The notes beneath the pieces were generated by a model, which saw nothing but the letters and a program-made list of their open reading frames with translations, was not told the DNA's origin and did not search any database. DNA of 64,000 nt. Origin: an uncultured Paracoccaceae bacterium (GTDB taxonomy: Bacteria; Pseudomonadota; Alphaproteobacteria; Rhodobacterales; Rhodobacteraceae). Shown one piece after another: positions 31,926-39,486 of the stretch. Each line of letters starts with the position of its first letter. Within the stretch, counting starts at the first letter, position 1. The position numbers were made by a program, and so were the translations under genes. Where the stretch lies: assembly GCA_947493255.1 (NCBI GenBank), contig CANLQK010000001.1, positions 310,001 through 374,000 of the forward strand, written 5' to 3'.

Positions 31926-33689
31926 TCAGAGATATTTCTTTGTGGCCTCGACCAAATCTTGCCAGTGGCGAAAAAAGATCAACTGGCCAGCGTCTTCGTA
32001 CAATCGGAAGTCGATCCACGGGTAGTCTTCCGAAAATTCAACTACGGTATCTCTATGTACGCCTGGGTCTTGCGCACCGTTGAATGAGATAAACGGAAAG
32101 CGGCCTTCGCTTTTGCGCACAAGATCCGTCGCCGCATCACTGTGCTCAAATAACGCCTGCCGCGCGAAGGCGTCATGGGCGTTATGGGTCTCCGAAAGGC
32201 AGATTTCAGAGCCCGTGATCATTGCCTCGAAGACTTCGGGATCCTCAAATGTATCGATGTCAGCCTGAGAATCCCCAAAAACAGAATGTACAAATGCGCG
32301 TTTGCCGCCGCGCTTGGCCAAATGGAACCCTGCTTTCACAAGAAATGGTAATACCTGTGGGGTGTAACGTGCACCTGCCTGAATGAACCGATGCCATTTA
32401 TGCATTCGCTCATACTGCTGCGGCCTAACAAACGGGAAAATACCACCTGCCGCAACAACAGCGGTCACTTGTCCAGGTCGTAGAAGGTCAAGCTCTACCG
32501 CGAAAAGATGGTCAGCGCCCATTGCGAGAACAGGACATGGAGGCGTTTTCTCAGCGTCCAAAACGGCCAATAAGTCCTGAGCCACCTGTTGGCCAAACTC
32601 CGCCTTCTTCGCTACCGGCGATGAATTTCCAAAACCACCTCGCACCGGTGCGATGATCTTTAGCCCTTGTTCCTTTGCTGAGCGCTCGGCCGAGGCTGAC
32701 CAACGAACAAAGCCAAAATCCATATGCAAGTACAGGATCGGAGTGCCCTCAGGATCACCCAAGATTAGATAGTCCAGAGAGCGGCCTTTTGGTGCATCGA
32801 CGGTGATAAAAGGGACGGCATCAAGTGCTTCGAATCCTTCGGAAATAATACGAGGGCCAGGATTGGTTTCAGTCGTCAGCGTTGCAATATCCATCATAGA
32901 CATCGCAAGGCGCACCAGTTCCACTTGGGTCCTTGTCTCGGTCTTGCCAAGGATCGTCTTGAGCTGACCGCGCACGGTTTCAACAGATCGGCCACGGGTT
33001 TCAGCGATCTCTTTCAGCGAACAGCATTCGACCAAGAGGCGAACGATTTCCACCTCAGCCTTTGTTAGACCAAAAGCGGTGCTCAGAATATCACCAAAGC
33101 CAACCGGCCAACTTAAATCCGACGTTACTGCAACAACAATGGGTTCGCCCTCTGACAATATGACCCGTTTCATATGGAAAACGATGAAGTGCCCTTCATC
33201 TGCAGCACGCACGCGAAACACCGAGGAAACAGGACCTTCCCCTGAAAGCATCCGGGCGCATTGCCGTGAAAGAGCTGCGCGATCCATCTCATCTAGCGAA
33301 ATCCGCGCTAGGGCCGCGCCCTTGGAGCTGCGCAGTACTTTTGCCGCCGCTTCGTTCAGTTCAAGTACAGCCAAGTTTCTGTCGATGATCACCGCCGCCA
33401 TAGACTCGAACTGCGCCATTAGAAGGCCAATCTCGGACGGTCCTGCGGCTACGTCAGTGCGCTCTAGGACTTCGGACGCACGGTGAAAGTGCCCAAGAAT
33501 ATATGCATCGTCAATGGATGGCGCTTCAAGGCCACCAGAACGCGTCGGACCCAAGGTCGTTTCCCATTTATCAAGCAGAGTTTCATAGCGCGACGGATCA
33601 AGCGCCACGTCATAGACGCGGCTTATGATTTCTTCCCAGTCATCGTCACTGGCCAGCTTGCGCCGATCCTGTGGCTTATTATCAATCAT
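31926..33689 (-). CDS. LuxR-type regulator fused to a degenerate alpha/beta hydrolase
   Basis: A 587-aa protein. Residues about 85-180 resemble a PAS-like sensor (MAAVIIDRNLAVLELNEAAA). A LuxR helix-turn-helix follows at about 205-270 (AFGLTKAEVEIVRLLVECCS, then LKEIAETRGRSVETVRGQLK). Residues about 300-587 have the alpha/beta-hydrolase fold (YLHMDFGFVRWSASAERSA and LKIIAPVRGGFGNS). The catalytic nucleophile elbow (GxSxG) is replaced by AMGADHLFAV, and the terminal catalytic histidine position reads DAGQLIFF instead of DAGH. The hydrolase part is thus probably a ligand sensor. Such fused regulators occur in roseobacters, and the ligand here is unknown. Confidence 0.78.
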   Translation of the reverse strand: MIDNKPQDRRKLASDDDWEEIISRVYDVALDPSRYETLLDKWETTLGPTRSGGLEAPSIDDAYILGHFHRASEVLERTDVAAGPSEIGLLMAQFESMAAVIIDRNLAVLELNEAAAKVLRSSKGAALARISLDEMDRAALSRQCARMLSGEGPVSSVFRVRAADEGHFIVFHMKRVILSEGEPIVVAVTSDLSWPVGFGDILSTAFGLTKAEVEIVRLLVECCSLKEIAETRGRSVETVRGQLKTILGKTETRTQVELVRLAMSMMDIATLTTETNPGPRIISEGFEALDAVPFITVDAPKGRSLDYLILGDPEGTPILYLHMDFGFVRWSASAERSAKEQGLKIIAPVRGGFGNSSPVAKKAEFGQQVAQDLLAVLDAEKTPPCPVLAMGADHLFAVELDLLRPGQVTAVVAAGGIFPFVRPQQYERMHKWHRFIQAGARYTPQVLPFLVKAGFHLAKRGGKRAFVHSVFGDSQADIDTFEDPEVFEAMITGSEICLSETHNAHDAFARQALFEHSDAATDLVRKSEGRFPFISFNGAQDPGVHRDTVVEFSEDYPWIDFRLYEDAGQLIFFRHWQDLVEATKKYL

Positions 33690-33996
33690 TATTAATTTAC
33701 CAAAAACAGTACGTGAATATATTGCTGTTTATAGCTTAGATTAAACAAATCGAAGTCAACTGAATTGAACTGTCAAGTCAGCAATACGTGATCATAAAAC
33801 GCGACTAGGTTGCGGTGGCGCTTTTCGCGATCGCCTTCATGGTGTGTTTGCACAATTTGTGACCAAAGCTGATTGTCGATGTTAAAGTTTGTTCAGGTAC
33901 GCGATACTTGTCGAGTGTTTGCTTAGAGTGTTGTTTTGCGGAGCTTTGTTGGCAATGGTACTACTTCAAGCGAACCAATTGGGCAGGAGACACCAC
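33690..33996. other. Divergent intergenic region
   Basis: A region between the LuxR/hydrolase gene (minus) and the WYL-like gene (plus). AT-rich near the LuxR start. I see no RNA, repeat or clear operator; promoters for both genes should be here. An in-frame upstream extension of the plus gene (from 33889) lacks a credible ribosome site and gives no signal peptide of its own. Confidence 0.5.
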
Positions 33997-34404
33997 GTGC
34001 AATTTTCTTTTCTATCAATGGCACTGGTTTTCACCATTGTCCCAGTCTTCCCTTTGTTAGCGCAAGAAGAATACGAAGAGCAGCTTTGTGAGGCCGCTGA
34101 GACCGGGCGGGTTGTTGAGTTAGTATATGATGAAGATGCATCAAAGGGCTGTCTTCCTAGACTTCTGGACGTTCATCAAGTTGCGATCGGTAACAACGGC
34201 CAGCTCTACTTGCATGGATGGCAGACCCGCGGCTGTACCAACGGTCGAGACTACGAGTCTGAACGAATTTTTCGTTTTGACAAAATAGTTTCAATAGAAA
34301 TTATTGAAGGCACGTTTGGCGAGCGTTCAAAATCGATCAAATCCGAGGGTTGGGATGGCTGCATAGGTTCGAATTGTTTCATTGATGAGAACATCTGCGA
34401 ATAG
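33997..34404 (+). CDS. Exported WYL-like domain protein
   Basis: A 135-aa protein. GTG 33997 with AGGAGA six bases upstream is favoured because it gives a clean signal peptide (MQFSFLSMALVFTIVPVFPL, cleavage near LLAQ). The mature domain has ETGRVVELVYDEDASKGCLP, then VHQVAIGNNGQLYLHGWQTR and SERIFRFDKIVSIEII, which follows the WYL SH3-like fold usually found as the ligand-sensing part of cytoplasmic regulators. Six cysteines, mostly paired in CTNGRDYESE and GCIGSNCF-type contexts, suit an oxidising periplasm. WYL domains outside the cytoplasm are unusual. Confidence 0.55.
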   Translation: MQFSFLSMALVFTIVPVFPLLAQEEYEEQLCEAAETGRVVELVYDEDASKGCLPRLLDVHQVAIGNNGQLYLHGWQTRGCTNGRDYESERIFRFDKIVSIEIIEGTFGERSKSIKSEGWDGCIGSNCFIDENICE

Positions 34405-35237
34405 AACCTACCACTGAGTGGAAGCGGTACAAGACTCACAGGGCGCTTCTGAAACAATTCTATGCAGCAGTGTTCGCTCGATCTCACTTTGATAACGACT
34501 TTACGCCCGCAGCCAAGGTCTCGTTCCCGCCCAAAAGAGCGGGCCTCGTTTGGGCCAGTCTGTGCAGAATAGCCTGAACGAGCGCATTAACCTGGGGTGC
34601 AGGCGCATGCCTATTTGGCCCTAACTGGGGCCAGTTGTTTGCTTGCTTTTTTCGTTCCATTTAGTAGCAATTGGCGCTGTTTGGGGCAGGGCGGCGCCCG
34701 CTAAGTTGCGCAAAAGCACGGATACATGAGGCTATCTTCGAGAGTATTTTATGCCGAGTAACTGCGCAGACGAACGTTGCTATCTTGAGGTTGATCGGCA
34801 CCTCGGGCGACACTGGAGTGGGCGAGCTTGGCGTCATTGTCGGCCTCATCTGAGGTGAACACACCGTGTTAGCCCAAAGTCTTTCAACGTATATCGCACT
34901 GGATTGCGCTAGTGGCTGGCTTCATAAAAGCAAGGCTACCTTGAGGTTACAGCTGAGGAACATGACCCGTAGGGAACCGGGCGTTCGATCAACAACGCGC
35001 GCGCGTTTGATCATTTTTCTGCTTTCCCCGTTTAGCCTTCCAAGTGTTGAAAGACACTTCCGATTGGAAGGTCAGGCAGGCTTGATGAAACTATTTAGGG
35101 GTACCCAAATACCTGAAATACGGTGCGTTCAGTGAATTCAGGCCCTGCGGAAATCCGCAAGGTGACGTTGATCAAGCCAGGGTGATGTGTTTACACCAGA
35201 GAAGCTTCCGTCAGAGTATCTCGGAGCGGAGGATATC
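34405..35237. other. 0.8-kb region without a credible gene
   Basis: No open frame here has a plausible start, ribosome site and protein-like composition; short frames at 34671-34853 and 34866-35135 look random. A GCCCGC...GCGGGC-like palindrome near 34530-34550 and runs of GGGCC suggest structured or decayed DNA. The right end carries the inverted repeat shared with 38297-38310. It may be remnants of an old insertion. Confidence 0.4.
35146..35159. promoter_or_regulatory. Inverted repeat TGCGGA-AA-TCCGCA upstream of sensor kinase
   Basis: A 14-bp perfect dyad with 6-bp arms, 78 bp before the kinase start (35238). The identical 14 bp occurs at 38297-38310, before the transporter gene. Two copies in front of the two transcription units controlled by one two-component system suggest a regulator site. 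Confidence 0.6.
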
Positions 35238-36956
35238 ATGACGAAACAACGCCATTATGAAGGATCACCATCGCGGATGCGCAAAAGCATCGTTGGCGTT
35301 CTGGTCGTTACGGTATTGTTGGCGACAATTTCGATCTATTTCGCGTCCAATCGGTACTTTACTCAACAAGAAACGCAATCCGCGTCGTCCCAAATGGCGT
35401 TCTATCTGCGTGAGTTGAATGATGTTCTTGGTCAGCATCAACACCTCCCTTTTGTTTTGGCCCGAAATCCGCGGTACTTTGACGGTCTGAATCCAATTGA
35501 TGTTTCTGTCGGTATTAATGCCCAGTTATCGCAACTTGCCGATCAAGCAGGGCTAGAGGCAATCTATGCAATGGATAGAAGCGGTGTTGTTCTGGCCGCG
35601 TCGAACGCGGGAACACCCAATAGTTTCATGGGACAGAATTATGGTTTTCGTCCTTATTTCCAAGAAGCATTGGCCGGAAAGAGAAGTGATTATTTTGCGA
35701 TTGGTGCGACATCGGGACGTCCAGGGTATTTCGTAGCGGAACCTGCAAATCTTGCATCGGGAACAGAACGGGGTGTCATTGCCATAAAGCTTGATGTGAG
35801 TGAACTTCAGCGGTCTTGGGAAAACGACAATGAAGTTGTCATCGCGGTGAACGGCGATGGAGTTGTTGTTTTGGCGTCCAACCCTCATTGGTTATACCGC
35901 CCTCTTGGTGCTTTGCCGCTTTCAACCCAACGGCGTATTCTAGAAAGTCGGCAGTTTGGGGACCAATCATTGGCGCCCTTAGCATGGACGGAAAAAGATG
36001 CAGGCCGCGTTGGTTTCGAAGGCCAAGACTATATCGTCGCTCAAGGGGCTGCTGATTGGCGGGGATGGAAGGTGTTCTATCTGCAACCACAATCGGCCAT
36101 AGCTAACCAAACGTTTGTAGCGACTGTGGTTTTTGGGGGCTTTATCGCCTTACTGATTGGTTTCGCTACGTTCTTGCGTTCTCTGCGTATCGAAACTGCT
36201 TACGCAACATCGGAACGTCAACGAAAAGCGCTCGTGGAAACCAACAAGCGGTTGGAACAAGCTCAATCGGAATTGGCCCGAAGTGCAAAACTCGCAGCAC
36301 TTGGCCACTTGGCAGCATCTGTGACCCACGAATTGGGGCAGCCGATCAGTGCGTTTAGAAACCATCTGGTCGCGGCGGACATCGGCGGTGAAATTACATC
36401 GCGAAAAACGGCCAATAGTCTGAACAAGCTGGTTGATCGTATGGAAGCTATCACGATGCAATTTCGCTATTTCGCACGCGGCAAGCCAGATCGAAAAACG
36501 GATGTCCTATTGGCAGATGTATTAGAGGAATCTGTGAACCTTTTACGCAGCGATATTGATGCTGCGGGTGTCGCGTTACATGTGGTTCAACCGTTGCAAG
36601 ATATCTTAGTACACGGCAATAAAATCCAGCTGGAACAGGTCATGACAAACCTATTGAAAAACGCGTTGCACGCCGTTGGGCAGGTCGCCAAGCCCCAAAT
36701 CTATGTCGATACTGAAGTCCAGAACAGCACAATCGATATCCGTATTCGCGACAACGGGTCAGGGTTGGGCGGTGCCAACCTAAAGGACCTGCAAGAACCA
36801 TTTTTCAGCACGAAACCATCGGGTGTCGGTATGGGGCTTGGCCTCGCGATTACTGCCGAAATTTTGCGTGACCATCGCGGGGAACTCAAAGTTGAACCCA
36901 GCGAAGCGGGCGCGGTTTTTGTGGTGACATTGCCCATTCAAGGATTAAGCACATGA
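35238..36956 (+). CDS. DctB-like sensor histidine kinase
   Basis: A 572-aa membrane kinase. ATG 35238 follows CGGAGCGGAGGATATC. A first transmembrane helix (SIVGVLVVTVLLATISIYFA, about 16-35), a periplasmic double-PDC/Cache-type sensor region (residues about 40-280, with SVVxVGFGYDxVFPYF-like text GQNYGFRPYFQEALAGKRSD), and a second helix (TFVATVVFGGFIALLIGFAT) precede a coiled coil and the transmitter. The H-box is LAASVTHELGQPISAFRNHL, the N-box NLLKNALHAV, and the G boxes DNGSGLGG and GVGMGLGLAI. DctB senses C4-dicarboxylates; the linked TAXI transporter makes another carboxylate likely. It is coupled by ATGA to the DctD-like gene. Confidence 0.88.
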   Translation: MTKQRHYEGSPSRMRKSIVGVLVVTVLLATISIYFASNRYFTQQETQSASSQMAFYLRELNDVLGQHQHLPFVLARNPRYFDGLNPIDVSVGINAQLSQLADQAGLEAIYAMDRSGVVLAASNAGTPNSFMGQNYGFRPYFQEALAGKRSDYFAIGATSGRPGYFVAEPANLASGTERGVIAIKLDVSELQRSWENDNEVVIAVNGDGVVVLASNPHWLYRPLGALPLSTQRRILESRQFGDQSLAPLAWTEKDAGRVGFEGQDYIVAQGAADWRGWKVFYLQPQSAIANQTFVATVVFGGFIALLIGFATFLRSLRIETAYATSERQRKALVETNKRLEQAQSELARSAKLAALGHLAASVTHELGQPISAFRNHLVAADIGGEITSRKTANSLNKLVDRMEAITMQFRYFARGKPDRKTDVLLADVLEESVNLLRSDIDAAGVALHVVQPLQDILVHGNKIQLEQVMTNLLKNALHAVGQVAKPQIYVDTEVQNSTIDIRIRDNGSGLGGANLKDLQEPFFSTKPSGVGMGLGLAITAEILRDHRGELKVEPSEAGAVFVVTLPIQGLST

Positions 36957-38290
36957 CCATAGGTAGAATTCTTGTCGTAGATGACGATTCAGAAATGCGG
37001 GCATCCTTGACCCACTTGCTAGAAAGCGCGGGCTATAACGTGGATGTTGCCCGCGATGGGGCAGAAGGTTTGTTGGCACTGCACTCGAGCCAACCTGACG
37101 CAATTCTAAGCGATGTGCGGATGCCCAATATGGACGGTTTGGAATTTCAGACCAAAGTGCGTGATATCACCCATGTACCTGTCGTGTTGATCTCTGCTCA
37201 TGGCGACATTCCGATGGCTGTTGGTGCGCTGCAGGATGGGGCATATAGCTTTATCGAAAAGCCATTCGAGCCGCGCCGATTGTTGGGAATACTAAAGAAC
37301 GCGGTCCGAATGAAACGGCTTTTGGACAACACCGCATTGCTACAGGATCGCCTAGTTGAATTGGCCGATCTTGAACGGGTGCTGATCGGAAATAGCCCGC
37401 ATATTATCGCGGCCCGTGATCAAATTTTTGATTTTGCAACCAGTCTCGCCAATGTTCTGATCCTTGGGGAGACTGGGACAGGCAAGGAACTTGTTGCGCG
37501 CGCGTTGCATGATCTCGGGCGAGATCCCAAAGCACCTTTTGTCGCCGTGAATTGCGCCGCGATCCCGCCAGAGCGGTTTGAAGAAACGGTCTTCGGTACC
37601 GCCGCAGGTGGCAATGGCCTGCTGAGTGATGCGGACGGGGGTACTCTGTTTTTGGACGAGCTCGGGTCGATGCCATATGAAACACAGTCGAAATTGCTGC
37701 GCGCGATAGAGACAAAACAGTATCAACGCATCGGTGAGGCGACGATACAAAATGTTGACCTACGTGTCGTGTCGGCTGGTTCAAGCGACATAATGCAGGC
37801 GGTCGAAGAAAAAACCTTTCGCGAAGACCTGATGTTTCGACTTAACACTTTGGTCATTTCGTTGCCAAATTTGGCGGATCGGGGAGAGGATGTTTTGCTG
37901 TTATTTCGACACTATGCGGATCGACTTAGCACGATTTACGGTGTCGTAGCCCCTGACCTAACGCCAGATGATATAGCAGTTTTGCTATCGTATCACTGGC
38001 CCGGAAATGTACGTGAGGTACAAAACGTTGCCGAAAGACGTGTCTTGGCACAGAAGCGTGGCGGGGGCTCTGTGCGTCAGGCAATAGCTTTGCAGTCATC
38101 TACACCTACGGTTCCCGAAACCTTACGCGAAGCTGTCGCTGCGTTTGAACGCGAAGTTATCAGCCGAGCCTTGCGAAATGAAAACGGACGCATGGATGAT
38201 GTCGCGGCGGTACTAGGCATTGGACGACGCACATTAAACGAAAAGATCGTCAAATTAGGTTTGGACAAGGGGGCCTTGTTGTCCGAATAA
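36953..38290 (+). CDS. DctD-like response regulator lacking the GAFTGA loop
   Basis: A 445-aa NtrC-class regulator. The receiver has D12/D13-type acidic residues (VVDDDSE), phosphoacceptor in AILSDVRMPNMDG and K in FIEKPFEPRR. The AAA+ domain has Walker A GETGTGKELVARAL, Walker B GGTLFLDELGSMP and VREVQNVAERRV, and the C-terminal Fis-type HTH is MDDVAAVLGIGRRTLNEKI. Where sigma-54 activators have ELFGHEKGAFTGA, this protein reads ETVFGTAAGGNGLLSDADGG: GAFTGA is missing. It may not open sigma-54 promoters and may act with sigma-70, as Rhodobacter NtrC does. It is cotranscribed with the kinase gene. Confidence 0.88.
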   Translation: MTIGRILVVDDDSEMRASLTHLLESAGYNVDVARDGAEGLLALHSSQPDAILSDVRMPNMDGLEFQTKVRDITHVPVVLISAHGDIPMAVGALQDGAYSFIEKPFEPRRLLGILKNAVRMKRLLDNTALLQDRLVELADLERVLIGNSPHIIAARDQIFDFATSLANVLILGETGTGKELVARALHDLGRDPKAPFVAVNCAAIPPERFEETVFGTAAGGNGLLSDADGGTLFLDELGSMPYETQSKLLRAIETKQYQRIGEATIQNVDLRVVSAGSSDIMQAVEEKTFREDLMFRLNTLVISLPNLADRGEDVLLLFRHYADRLSTIYGVVAPDLTPDDIAVLLSYHWPGNVREVQNVAERRVLAQKRGGGSVRQAIALQSSTPTVPETLREAVAAFEREVISRALRNENGRMDDVAAVLGIGRRTLNEKIVKLGLDKGALLSE

Positions 38291-38296
38291 GGGCTC

Positions 38297-38310
38297 TGCG
38301 GAAATCCGCA
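38297..38310. promoter_or_regulatory. Inverted repeat TGCGGA-AA-TCCGCA upstream of TAXI transporter
   Basis: Identical to 35146-35159. It lies 6 bp after the DctD-like stop and 111 bp before the solute-binding protein start (38422). It might also serve as a terminator hairpin (followed by GGCATCTTTTTG), but the second copy upstream of the kinase argues for a protein-binding site, or both uses. Confidence 0.6.
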
Positions 38311-38421
38311 GGCATCTTTTTGCAATCCTGCGTTTTCCTTCATCCCTCCCTTTTGCACACTTCGTACATGGTGCGTGCACGTCGCAGACACGCGACGCTA
38401 TCGATTCTGGGAGGATCACCG

Positions 38422-39414
38422 ATGAAAATGTTTAAAGCCCTCGTTCTAGGGGCCAGCCTTGTTGCGGCTAATGGCGCAATTGCACAAGACGCCGACTACG
38501 TACTGAATACAGCATCCACGGGCGGAACGTATCACCCCGTTGGCACTGCAATTTCAACTTTGTCCAAAGTTCGCCTTTTGCCGGGCGAAGGTTTTTCACT
38601 AACTGCTGTTAACTCTGCCGGGTCTGGCGCTAATGTTCAGGCGTTGTCGGCAGGTACAGCTGATTTCGCAATCTTGCAGGGCTTGTTTGGTTCGTATGCG
38701 GTTACGGGGACTGGCCCCATCACAGAACCACAAACAAACCTACGTTCTGTAACTATGCTGTGGCAGAACGTTGAGCAATTCGTCGTTGCGACTGAATATG
38801 CTACGACAGGAACCGTCGCAGATCTATCCGCGTTGACGGGTCAGGCAGTTGGCATGGGCCGAGATAATTCCGGTACAATCGGATCAAATTCTGTCCTATT
38901 GGAAGGTCTGGGCCTATCGCTCGACCAGTTCACAAATATTTCTGCGGGATACGGCCCAACAGCTGATGCACTGGCCAACGGTCAAGCTGTTGCAGCGGGC
39001 ATTCCAGCGGGTCCACCAACAGGTGCGATCACGCGTTTGATGGCGTCCAATGAGGGTGGGTTTACCATTCTTGACGTCACTGCCGAAGAAGCCGCGGCGA
39101 TGGATGCCGGACGTAACCTTTGGGTGCCGTACACGATCGAAGCAGGCACATACCCAGGTCAAGAAGCTGACATCAACACAATCGCACAACCCAACTTTTT
39201 GGCGGTGAATGCGGATGTAGACGAAGAGCATGTCTATCTGCTGACCAAAACGATGTATGAAAACCTGCCGTTTTTGCAGTCCATCCACCCTGCGACGAAC
39301 GCGATGGCGCTTGAAGTAGCCATGGCTGGTTTGCCAGCGCCACTGCACCCTGGTGCAGCGCGGTATTACACAGAAATGGGTTTGGAAATTCCAGCAAACC
39401 TGATTGCAGAATAA
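38422..39414 (+). CDS. TAXI-family TRAP transporter solute-binding protein
   Basis: A 330-aa periplasmic protein starting at ATG 38422 behind GGGAGGATCACC. It has a signal peptide (MKMFKALVLGASLVAANGAI, cleavage at AQA-type site AIAQ/D). The TAXI signature is clear: VLNTASTGGTYHPVGTAIS, then VNSAGSGANVQALSAGTADF, then LTGQAVGMGRDNSGTIG. TAXI proteins bind carboxylates or amino acids for secondary TRAP uptake. It is followed by a strong terminator and then the fused permease. Controlled probably by the adjacent two-component system. Confidence 0.92.
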   Translation: MKMFKALVLGASLVAANGAIAQDADYVLNTASTGGTYHPVGTAISTLSKVRLLPGEGFSLTAVNSAGSGANVQALSAGTADFAILQGLFGSYAVTGTGPITEPQTNLRSVTMLWQNVEQFVVATEYATTGTVADLSALTGQAVGMGRDNSGTIGSNSVLLEGLGLSLDQFTNISAGYGPTADALANGQAVAAGIPAGPPTGAITRLMASNEGGFTILDVTAEEAAAMDAGRNLWVPYTIEAGTYPGQEADINTIAQPNFLAVNADVDEEHVYLLTKTMYENLPFLQSIHPATNAMALEVAMAGLPAPLHPGAARYYTEMGLEIPANLIAE

Positions 39415-39433
39415 ACTAAACAAATTATCGAAT

Positions 39434-39461
39434 GGGCCGTCAAAATTTGGCGGCCCTTTTT
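39434..39461 (+). terminator. Intra-operon terminator between solute-binding protein and permease
   Basis: Stem GGGCCGTC (39434-39441) with GGCGGCCC (39449-39456, one G-T pair), loop AAAATTT, then TTTTT. Placed between binding protein and permease genes, it would let more binding protein than permease be made, common for such systems. Confidence 0.85.
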
Positions 39462-39486
39462 ACGATCAGTGGGGGGAGACCACACC

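Noticed and set aside
34671-35135. Short plus-strand frames before the DctB-like kinase
   Set aside because: No ribosome sites, no family-like segments; compositions look random.
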